A DNA stretch of 5,787 nucleotides from Roseburia sp. (lineage in GTDB: Bacteria; Bacillota; Clostridia; Lachnospirales; Lachnospiraceae). Each line of letters opens with the position of its first letter. Position 1 is the stretch's first letter. The notes below the pieces were generated by a model that saw only the letters and a program-made list of their open reading frames with translations, made no database searches and was not told the origin of the DNA. Location: contig JAGAIK010000262.1 in NCBI GenBank assembly GCA_017626625.1, positions 1 through 5,787 of the forward strand, written 5' to 3'. Both the position numbers and the translations under genes were made by a program. Shown piece by piece: positions 1-5,787 of the stretch.

Positions 1-73
1 ACTAATTTGCATTATAGTAGGTGTGGGAGAGAATGTCAATGAAAGAAATATAAAAAATAAACGTTGTTCTAAA

Positions 74-147
74 CGCCTGCCTGTCCTCATAAGATAGGAT
101 AAATAATCTTATGGGGCAGGCGTACCGTATGGAAACGGTCCCTGTCC
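74..147 (+). promoter_or_regulatory. Structured, potentially bistable 5' leader of the first ATPase gene (unassigned RNA element)
   Basis: Two competing hairpins can be read directly. Hairpin A pairs CGCCTG (74-79) with CAGGCG (117-122) and, after a 5-base bulge at 80-84, CCTCATAAGAT (85-95) with ATCTTATGGGG (106-116), closing a 10-base loop. Hairpin B pairs GGGCAGG (114-120) with CCTGTCC (141-147) and contains an inner stem ACCGT (124-128) with ACGGT (135-139). A and B both need 114-122, so they cannot form together. Neither is followed by a T-run, so this is not an intrinsic terminator; an effect on translation is more likely. TCCTC (84-88), buried in A, is complementary to GAGGA (158-162) of the ribosome binding site, so B could free a short anti-SD. 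That regulatory reading is inference. I do not recognise the element as a known riboswitch. Positions 1-73 show no gene; TATAGT at 13-18 could be a -10 box, but its -35 would lie outside the window. Confidence 0.5.
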
Positions 148-154
148 ATGAAAA

Positions 155-162
155 AAGGAGGA
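155..162 (+). promoter_or_regulatory. Ribosome binding site that sets the GTG start of the first ATPase
   Basis: AAGGAGGA at 155-162 is a near-perfect Shine-Dalgarno sequence. Its GGAGG ends 8 bases before the GTG at 170. An in-frame TGA at 149-151 rules out a longer reading in this frame, and no in-frame ATG comes before the first membrane segment. GTG at 170 is therefore the best-supported start. Confidence 0.85.
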
Positions 163-169
163 AAAACAG

Positions 170-2794
170 GTGCAGGAGCAAAAAGAACCGCTGCAGCGGG
201 GAAAAAATGTATTAGACAACGAAGAAAGCAAATCGGTAGCTGCCAGTTTTATAGAACAACTGAATGACCCGCTGATTTTCATTTTATTTGCGGCGGCGGT
301 CATTTCAATGATATTGAAGGAATACGGGGATATGGCGATTATCCTTGCGGTGGTTACGTTGAATGCGGTGGTGGGCGTGATACAGGAGGGAAAAGCGCAG
401 AAAGCCTTAGAGGCGTTAAAAGAGATGACAAGCCCCCACGCCCTGATTCGGGAGGGGGAGCATATCCGGGAAATTGCGGCGGCGGATTTAGTGCCGGGGG
501 ATATCGTCTGTTTAGAGGCGGGGCGGCAGGTTCCGGCGGATTTGCGGCTCACCTCTGCGGTGAATTTAAAGATTGAGGAAGCGGCGCTGACGGGGGAATC
601 CGTTCCGGTATCTAAAAACGTGACGGATAAAAACCAGGCATACATGACCACGAATGTCACCTACGGACGGGGCGAGGGCGTGGTGACCGCCATCGGCATG
701 GATACGGAAATCGGAAAAATCGCCCGGATGATACAGAGCGCAAAAACTGAGATGACGCCGCTGCAGAAAAGACTGGCGGATTTGGGAAAAGTTTTAAGCA
801 CCGTTTCTATTTTTCTGTGCATCGTGCTGTTTATCATTGCAGTGCTCCAGAAACGGGATATCGGGGAAATGCTGATTACTGCCATATCTTTAGCGGTGGC
901 GGCGGTGCCGGAGGGGCTTCCGGCGATTGTCACCATGGTGTTGGCGTTAAGCGTGTCAAGAATGGTAAAGGTCAATACCATTGTGAAGCGTCTGCCAAGT
1001 GTGGAAACCTTAGGCTGTGTCAGTGTGGTGTGTTCTGACAAGACCGGGACGCTGACCCAGAACCGTATGACGGTGACAAGCTGTTATACGGGTGGAATGG
1101 TGATTTCCCCGGAGCAGTTGGAAATGGAGAGAGACAGACATTTTTTACAGGGCTTTGTGCTCTGCAACGACGCTTCCCTCCGGGACGGGGAGCGGCTGGG
1201 GGACCCCACGGAGTTAGCGCTGCTTTCCATGGCGGAGCCCCTGGGGCTTCATCGGGAAAAATTAGAAAAGCGGATGCCGAGAAAAGCGGAAATTGCCTTT
1301 GATTCCGACCGGAAAATGATGACAACCTTACATAGTGAGGGCGGAAACGGGGTATCCTATACCAAAGGCTCGCCCGACGAGATTATCGAACGGTGTCAGT
1401 ATATCCTGCTTGAGGGCAGAAAACAGCCCTTAACGCCGGAGAGGAAAAAAGAGATTTATAAAGCGCTGGCAGGATTTACGGGAAATGCCCTGCGGGTTTT
1501 AGCTCTGGGAATGCGGGAAAATGCTGCCGGGTTAGAGGAAAACGGACTGACGTTTCTCGGTATGGCGGGCATGGCAGACCCTATCCGTCCTGAGGCAAAG
1601 GAGGCGGTGCGGGAATTTTACCGGGCAGGGGTGAAAACGGTGATGATTACCGGAGACCGGATGGATACGGCATTTGCCATTGCAAAGGAGTTGGGGATTG
1701 CCTCAGATATCCGGCAGTGTATTTCCGGGGAAGAACTGCTGCAGCTCTCCGATGACGAGCTTGCGGCGAGACTGCCGTCCCTAAGGGTCTTTGCCCATGT
1801 GTCACCGGAGCATAAGGTACGCATTGTGAACGCCTGCAAGAAAAACGGGGAGATTACCGCCATGACCGGGGACGGGGTCAATGATGCACCCTCTTTAAAA
1901 TCGGCGGATGTGGGAATTGCCATGGGAATGGCGGGAACGGATGTGGCAAAAAATGCAGCGGACATTGTGCTGACGGACGATAACTTTGCCACCATTGCGA
2001 AAGCCATCGCCCAGGGCAGGTCTATCTATGAGAATATCCGGAAATCCGTCCTATTCCTGCTGTCCTCAAACTTCGGGGAAATCATTACCATGCTTTTTTC
2101 CGTGGCGTTGGGGCTTGCGGCGCCTTTAAAATCCAGCCATATTCTCTGGATAAACTTAATCACAGATTCACTTCCGGCTTTGGCGTTAGGGGTGGATGTG
2201 GAGGAAAACAAAAGCTACATGGACCGTCCCCCCAGAGGAAAAGAGGAAAGCCTGTTTGCGGGAGGCGGCTGGAGCTGTACCTGTTTTTATGGGATTTTGA
2301 TTGCCATTATCAGTACGGTGGCTTTTCTCCATCTTCCGGTGGGGCTGCTGTTGCAGGAAAAACTCCCGGTTACCATGGCGGGGATTCGGGAAATTCTCTC
2401 ACAGCCTGCTATTTTGAGCCGCTGTCAGACCTATGCCTTTACGGTGCTTGGAATGTCCCAGTTGTTTCATGCCATCGGAATGCGGGATGTGGAAACCTCA
2501 CTGTTTCGCATGAACCATCTGGAAAACCGCTTGATGATAGCGGCATTTGCGGTGGGTATCGGGCTGCAGCTATTGGTAACGGAAATCCCGGTTCTGGTGG
2601 AGCTGTTTGGAACCTGCCGTCTCAGCGGCTTTGAGTGGGTGAAGCTGCTGGTGCTTGCCTCTATGCCTCTGCTGGCACATGAAATTCTGATACTGCTTTC
2701 CTTCACCGGGGAGAAGGCACAGCGGGAACGCTTCCGGCAGGGGGCAAAAGAACGGCAGAGGGAGGAAAATAAGGATCATAAGATGTGGCATTAA
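170..2794 (+). CDS. P2-type cation-transporting ATPase, SERCA-like, probable Ca2+ pump
   Basis: An 874-residue inner-membrane pump that would couple ATP hydrolysis to cation export. Motifs in order: actuator TGES 141-144; TM4 PEGLP with E248; phosphorylated D290 in DKTGT; nucleotide-domain FDSDRK and KGSPDE (K399); MITGD 492-496; TGDGVNDAP 566-574. About ten membrane segments are visible: TM1-2 near 34-70, TM3-4 near 205-258, TM5-10 from about 625 to 840. Against SERCA1, the site residues E309, N768, E771, N796, T799 and D800 correspond to E248, N634, E637, N662, T665 and D666, so the TM4/TM5/TM6 ligands are all kept. This favours Ca2+, though Mn2+ cannot be excluded. The N-terminus is short: residue 11 aligns with SERCA1 G37, so about 26 residues are absent. 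The C-terminus ends in a charged tail of about 30 residues after TM10. No convincing terminator follows, so readthrough toward the next pump is possible. Substrate is inferred; family is certain. Confidence 0.96.
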   Translation: MQEQKEPLQRGKNVLDNEESKSVAASFIEQLNDPLIFILFAAAVISMILKEYGDMAIILAVVTLNAVVGVIQEGKAQKALEALKEMTSPHALIREGEHIREIAAADLVPGDIVCLEAGRQVPADLRLTSAVNLKIEEAALTGESVPVSKNVTDKNQAYMTTNVTYGRGEGVVTAIGMDTEIGKIARMIQSAKTEMTPLQKRLADLGKVLSTVSIFLCIVLFIIAVLQKRDIGEMLITAISLAVAAVPEGLPAIVTMVLALSVSRMVKVNTIVKRLPSVETLGCVSVVCSDKTGTLTQNRMTVTSCYTGGMVISPEQLEMERDRHFLQGFVLCNDASLRDGERLGDPTELALLSMAEPLGLHREKLEKRMPRKAEIAFDSDRKMMTTLHSEGGNGVSYTKGSPDEIIERCQYILLEGRKQPLTPERKKEIYKALAGFTGNALRVLALGMRENAAGLEENGLTFLGMAGMADPIRPEAKEAVREFYRAGVKTVMITGDRMDTAFAIAKELGIASDIRQCISGEELLQLSDDELAARLPSLRVFAHVSPEHKVRIVNACKKNGEITAMTGDGVNDAPSLKSADVGIAMGMAGTDVAKNAADIVLTDDNFATIAKAIAQGRSIYENIRKSVLFLLSSNFGEIITMLFSVALGLAAPLKSSHILWINLITDSLPALALGVDVEENKSYMDRPPRGKEESLFAGGGWSCTCFYGILIAIISTVAFLHLPVGLLLQEKLPVTMAGIREILSQPAILSRCQTYAFTVLGMSQLFHAIGMRDVETSLFRMNHLENRLMIAAFAVGIGLQLLVTEIPVLVELFGTCRLSGFEWVKLLVLASMPLLAHEILILLSFTGEKAQRERFRQGAKERQREENKDHKMWH

Positions 2795-2820
2795 AAAAGT
2801 GTTAAGAAACAGAAAAAAAC

Positions 2821-2849
2821 TTGACTTAAGAGAGGTTCTTTTTTATAGT
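2821..2849 (+). promoter_or_regulatory. Sigma-A-type promoter for the riboswitch and second ATPase
   Basis: A -35 box TTGACT (2821-2826) and a -10 box TATAGT (2844-2849) are separated by exactly 17 bases. The expected transcription start is near 2856, about 40 bases before the riboswitch aptamer. The promoter lies 26 bases after the stop codon of the first ATPase, so the second pump has its own transcription start. Confidence 0.8.
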
Positions 2850-2854
2850 ATAGA

Positions 2855-2878
2855 AAACGAAAACAACAGATTTCGTTT
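2855..2878 (+). repeat. Perfect inverted repeat at the expected transcription start
   Basis: AAACGAAA (2855-2862) and TTTCGTTT (2871-2878) are perfect 8-base inverted arms around an 8-base spacer. The repeat covers the predicted +1 to +23. It could be a repressor operator or a 5'-end hairpin of the leader transcript. I cannot match it to a known regulator site; it does not look like the MntR sites I know. Confidence 0.5.
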
Positions 2879-2893
2879 GAAAAAGAATAGCAG

Positions 2894-2987
2894 TCAAAAG
2901 GGAGTAGTAGAAACGATATCATCAACATACGCGATTTGAAAAAATCTGGTGATATCTGCCACATCGCTGGTTATGAGACTTTTGGCA
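2894..2987 (+). promoter_or_regulatory. yybP-ykoY (Mn2+) riboswitch aptamer
   Basis: The class hallmarks are present in order: the AGGGAGTAG loop (2900-2908), the ATCAACATACGCG segment (2922-2934), and the 3' GCTGG...ATGAGAC block (2967-2980). The closing stem P1 pairs GTCAAAAG (2894-2901) with CTTTTGGC (2980-2987), including one wobble pair. An internal stem pairs GATATCATC (2916-2924) with GGTGATATC (2949-2957), capped by GATTT (2934-2938) with AAATC (2943-2947). The class is established to sense Mn2+ and commonly precedes exporters, including P-type ATPases such as Lactococcus lactis YoaB. Here it sits about 100 bases upstream of a P2-type ATPase. The identification rests on motif order, pairing and gene context; a covariance search has not been run. 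Confidence 0.93.
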
Positions 2988-3032
2988 CAGAACAGGTAAA
3001 GGAGCCTTTCTGTGCCGGAAGTCTCTTTTTTT
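2976..3032 (+). terminator. Intrinsic terminator forming the riboswitch expression platform
   Basis: An 18-base-pair stem joins 2976-2993 (GAGACTTTTGGCACAGAA) to 3008-3025 (TTCTGTGCCGGAAGTCTC), with two wobble pairs, and is followed directly by seven Ts (3026-3032). Three more pairs, AGG (2995-2997) with CCT (3005-3007), can extend it inward. The 5' arm contains 2980-2987, the same bases that close aptamer P1. Aptamer and terminator therefore exclude each other. The expected logic is transcriptional ON: Mn2+ stabilises P1, the terminator cannot form, and RNA polymerase continues into the ATPase gene. Confidence 0.92.
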
Positions 3033-3070
3033 ACCTTATGGGAAGGCTATGTGATGCACTTAGTAAAATG

Positions 3071-3078
3071 AAGGAGGA
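3071..3078 (+). promoter_or_regulatory. Ribosome binding site of the second ATPase
   Basis: AAGGAGGA at 3071-3078, with its GGAGG ending 7 bases before the ATG at 3085. It lies 38 bases beyond the terminator T-run, outside the riboswitch fold, so metal control should act on transcription rather than on ribosome access. Confidence 0.85.
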
Positions 3079-3084
3079 AACAGT

Positions 3085-5694
3085 ATGAGGGAATGGTATC
3101 AGAAGCAGGCGAAGGATGTATTGGAGGCGATGGAAAGCGGAGCAGGGGGGCTAAAGACAGAAGAAGCGACTGCCCGAAGGGAGAAATACGGAAAAAATGA
3201 GCTGGAGGAGGAAGAGAAGAAATCTGTTGCCCGGATATTTTTGGAGCAGTTTTTAGATGTGCTGGTGCTGATATTAATTGTGGCGGCGGCGATTTCCGCT
3301 GTTTCCGGCAATCTGGAAAGCACCCTTGTAATTTTGGTGGTGCTGGTGTTAAATGCGGCGCTGGGAACATTGCAGTATGTGAAGGCGGAGAAATCCTTAG
3401 ACAGCTTAAAGGCGTTGTCGTCTCCTAATGCCAAGGTGCTGCGGGACGGAAAAAAGACGGAGATTCCGGCGGCGGAAGTGGTGCCGGGGGATATCCTTCT
3501 GTTAGAGGCGGGAGATTTGGTGGCGGCGGACGGCAGAATTTTAGCCTGCCATTCCCTGCAGGTCAATGAAAGCTCCCTGACAGGCGAAGCGATGAATGTG
3601 GATAAAACCGAAGAGACATTAGAGGGGGAGCAGGCGTTAGGGGACCGTAAAAACATGGTCTATTCCGGCAGTCTTGTGACCTACGGCAGGGCGGAGGCAG
3701 TGGTGACCGCCACCGGTATGGAGACGGAAATCGGAAGAATCGCGGAGCTTTTAAACCAGACGAAAGAGAAAAAGACGCCGCTGCAGAAGTCCTTAGACGA
3801 TTTCGGAAAAAAACTGGCGATGGTTATCTTAGGCATCTGCGTGATTGTGTTTCTTTTGAGCATTTACCGCAAAATGGCGGTCTTAGACGCCATGATGTTT
3901 GCGGTGGCGTTAGCAGTGGCGGCGATTCCGGAGGCGTTAAGCTCTATTGTCACCATTGTACAGGCGATGGGAACCCAGAAGATGGCGAAGGAGCAGGCGA
4001 TTATCAAGGATTTAAAGGCGGTGGAAACCTTAGGCTGCGTGTCGGTCATCTGTTCCGATAAGACAGGAACCCTGACCCAGAATAAAATGTCGGTACAGAA
4101 GGTTTATGTGGGCGGAAAGGTGTTAAACCCGGAGGAATTAGATATCAGGGAGCAGTTGCACCGCTATCTGATGTATGATGCGATTTTAAATAATGATTCC
4201 CAAATCAAAGAAGGTAAAGTGATCGGCGACCCTACGGAAGCGGCGCTGCTTGAAATGGTGCGGAAAGTAAAGGTGGATGATGATTTCTACCGGGAGGAAA
4301 TGCAGCGTTTAGAGGAACTGCCCTTTGATTCCGACCGGAAATTAATGAGTACCACCTATCGGCTCCACGGGGTAAACACAGTTTTAACCAAAGGAGCGGT
4401 GGATGTACTGCTGAAACGGACAGTGGCAGTCCGGGACGGTGAAACCATAAAGGAAATGTCGCCGGAGGAAATGCAGGTCATTGAAGAACAGAACCGTAAA
4501 TTTTCCGAACAGGGACTTCGTGTACTTGCCTTTGCCTATCGTGAAAGCAACCCCGGGGAGGCGCTTACCTTAGAAAATGAGAAGGATTTTATTTTTATCG
4601 GTTTAGCGGCAATGATAGACCCGCCCAGGGAAGAAGCAAAGGATGCGGTAGCGGCGGCGAAAAGAGCGGGAATCCGTCCGGTGATGATTACCGGGGACCA
4701 CAAAATCACTGCCACCGCCATCGCAAAGCAGATTGGCATTTATGAGGAAGGGGATATCGCCATGGTGGGAACGGAGTTAGACTCCATTACCGATAAGGAA
4801 TTAGACCAGCTCATCGGCAATATTTCCGTATTTGCCAGAGTTTCCCCGGAAAATAAAATCCGTATCGTGGAAAGCCACCAGAGAAGAGGGGCGATTGTCT
4901 CCATGACGGGGGATGGCGTCAATGACGCCCCGGCGCTGAAAAAAGCGGATATCGGCGTGGCGATGGGAATCACGGGAACGGAGGTCTCCAAGGACGCAGC
5001 CTCCATGATTTTGTCCGACGATAATTTTGCCACGATTATCAAGGCGGTGGCAAACGGCAGAAACGTCTATAAAAATATCCGGAATGCGATTTTATTCCTG
5101 CTTTCGGGAAATATGGCGGGAATCATGGCGGTGCTCTATACCTCCATTGCGGGGCTGCCCGTGCCCTTTGCCCCGGTGCACCTTTTGTTTATCAATCTTC
5201 TGACGGACTCCCTCCCGGCGCTTGCCATCGGCATGGAGCCTATGGAGAAGGATATTCTGTCGGAAAAACCCAGAAATCCCAAAGAGGGAATTTTGACTCC
5301 TGCATTTATGGGGCGCATTTTCTGGCAGGGAGCTCTGATTGCGGTTTGTACCATGGCGGCGTTTTATATGGGATTAGAAAGCAGTACCGCTATGGCGAGC
5401 ACCATGGCGTTTGCTACCCTGACATTGGCAAGGCTGTTCCATGGATTTAACTGCCGCAGCAGGCATTCGATTTTTAAAATCGGCTTTTCCGGCAACTGGT
5501 ACAGCTTGGGGGCGTTTGCCCTTGGGGTACTGCTGCTGGCTGCGGTGACGCTGCTGCCGTTTTTGCGGGGACTTTTTGATGTGGAAGTTATGACGGCAGG
5601 ACAGATGGGAATGATTGTGCTCTTAGCGGCTGCGCCGACACTGTTGATACAGGCGGTGCGTGTGGGAATGGAACTGGTGAAAAGAAAGTTATAA
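3085..5694 (+). CDS. P2-type cation-transporting ATPase under Mn2+ riboswitch control, probable Mn2+ (or Mn2+/Ca2+) exporter
   Basis: An 869-residue membrane pump with a full-length cytoplasmic N-terminus (GGLKTEEA near 21-28, YGKNEL 35-40). Motifs in order: TGEA 166-169; TM4 PEAL with E283; phosphorylated D325 in DKTGT; FDSDRK and KGA (K436) in the nucleotide domain; MITGD 534-538; TGDGVNDAP 608-616. TM1-2 lie near 59-97, TM3-4 near 244-290, and TM5-10 from about 664 to 862. Compared with SERCA1, E309, N768, N796 and D800 are kept as E283, N676, N704 and D708, but E771 of TM5 is G679. Loss of that site I glutamate leaves site II, as in PMR1/SPCA pumps that move Mn2+ and Ca2+. The TM4 sequence PEALSS replaces the common PEGLPA. 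The upstream riboswitch makes Mn2+ export the leading role. The reading frame is intact; no clear terminator follows. Specificity is inferred, family and motifs are seen. Confidence 0.96.
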   Translation: MREWYQKQAKDVLEAMESGAGGLKTEEATARREKYGKNELEEEEKKSVARIFLEQFLDVLVLILIVAAAISAVSGNLESTLVILVVLVLNAALGTLQYVKAEKSLDSLKALSSPNAKVLRDGKKTEIPAAEVVPGDILLLEAGDLVAADGRILACHSLQVNESSLTGEAMNVDKTEETLEGEQALGDRKNMVYSGSLVTYGRAEAVVTATGMETEIGRIAELLNQTKEKKTPLQKSLDDFGKKLAMVILGICVIVFLLSIYRKMAVLDAMMFAVALAVAAIPEALSSIVTIVQAMGTQKMAKEQAIIKDLKAVETLGCVSVICSDKTGTLTQNKMSVQKVYVGGKVLNPEELDIREQLHRYLMYDAILNNDSQIKEGKVIGDPTEAALLEMVRKVKVDDDFYREEMQRLEELPFDSDRKLMSTTYRLHGVNTVLTKGAVDVLLKRTVAVRDGETIKEMSPEEMQVIEEQNRKFSEQGLRVLAFAYRESNPGEALTLENEKDFIFIGLAAMIDPPREEAKDAVAAAKRAGIRPVMITGDHKITATAIAKQIGIYEEGDIAMVGTELDSITDKELDQLIGNISVFARVSPENKIRIVESHQRRGAIVSMTGDGVNDAPALKKADIGVAMGITGTEVSKDAASMILSDDNFATIIKAVANGRNVYKNIRNAILFLLSGNMAGIMAVLYTSIAGLPVPFAPVHLLFINLLTDSLPALAIGMEPMEKDILSEKPRNPKEGILTPAFMGRIFWQGALIAVCTMAAFYMGLESSTAMASTMAFATLTLARLFHGFNCRSRHSIFKIGFSGNWYSLGAFALGVLLLAAVTLLPFLRGLFDVEVMTAGQMGMIVLLAAAPTLLIQAVRVGMELVKRKL

Positions 5695-5742
5695 CTTGAT
5701 GGGCATAATATAAAAAAATAAAGAAGAATTAAAGAAAAATAC

Positions 5743-5771
5743 TTGTAATTTTCTTTATGTTTTCCTATAAT
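5743..5771 (+). promoter_or_regulatory. Sigma-A-type promoter for an unseen downstream gene
   Basis: TTGTAA (5743-5748) and a perfect TATAAT (5766-5771) are separated by 17 bases. The expected start is near 5778. AAAGGAG at 5781-5787, the last bases of the window, looks like the beginning of a ribosome binding site, which would give the next gene a very short leader. The downstream gene itself is not visible. Confidence 0.75.
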
Positions 5772-5787
5772 ATAGATAAGAAAGGAG

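Noticed and set aside
2..97. Open frame from the window edge reading 31 codons to a TAG at 95-97, possibly the tail of an upstream gene
   Set aside because: Nothing in it is recognisable, and its end runs into the leader hairpin; it could equally be chance.
661..1041. Long minus-strand open frames inside both ATPase genes, such as this 126-codon one
   Set aside because: They are opposite-strand shadows of conserved P-type ATPase coding sequence, with no start signals or recognisable domains.
2826..2845. CTTAAGAGAGG followed by TTCTTTTTT as a terminator after the first ATPase
   Set aside because: Only about four pairs can form, and the stretch is the spacer of a well-spaced promoter.
2999..3004. 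AAGGAG as a ribosome binding site
   Set aside because: It lies in the terminator loop and no plausible start codon with an open frame follows it.
3068..3088. Six-codon frame from the ATG at 3068 whose TGA overlaps the ATG of the second ATPase
   Set aside because: It has no ribosome binding site of its own, and its codons are the ribosome binding site of the ATPase.
5731..5760. AAAGAAAA (5731-5738) and TTTTCTTT (5749-5756) as a terminator for the second ATPase
   Set aside because: The stem is nearly all A-T, the loop is 10 bases, the following tract is interrupted, and it overlaps a good promoter.

Overview
The window holds two tandem, same-strand genes for P2-type (SERCA/PMR1-like) cation-pumping ATPases, at 170-2794 and 3085-5694, each with its own structured 5' leader. 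The strong AGGAGG ribosome binding sites, AT-rich spacers, sigma-A-type promoters, intrinsic terminator with a T-run and the protein style suggest a Bacillota genome, probably a gut-type Clostridia/Lachnospiraceae member. That placement is inferred from style, not from a marker gene.

Layout. Positions 1-169 are a non-coding leader that can fold into two mutually exclusive hairpins ahead of a GTG-started ATPase; I cannot assign this leader to a known RNA family. The first ATPase (874 codons) keeps every catalytic motif and the usual SERCA-like Ca2+ ligands in TM4, TM5 and TM6, but lacks roughly the first 25 residues of the usual cytoplasmic N-terminus. The 290-base gap that follows holds a good promoter (TTGACT, 17 bases, TATAGT), a perfect inverted repeat at the expected transcription start, a clear yybP-ykoY (Mn2+) riboswitch aptamer, and a strong intrinsic terminator whose 5' arm reuses the closing strand of the aptamer. 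The second ATPase (869 codons) follows. The window ends with a consensus-like promoter and the start of a ribosome binding site for an unseen downstream gene.

Working together. The second pump is almost certainly a Mn2+-induced exporter: the aptamer/terminator arrangement reads as a transcriptional ON switch, and the pump has lost the TM5 glutamate of Ca2+ site I, leaving a single-site geometry like the Mn2+/Ca2+ pumps of the PMR1/SPCA group. The first pump keeps that glutamate and looks more like a Ca2+ pump. The pair therefore looks like duplicated pumps that diverged in both metal site and control. The riboswitch is a known class. The least explained element is the bistable leader of the first gene.
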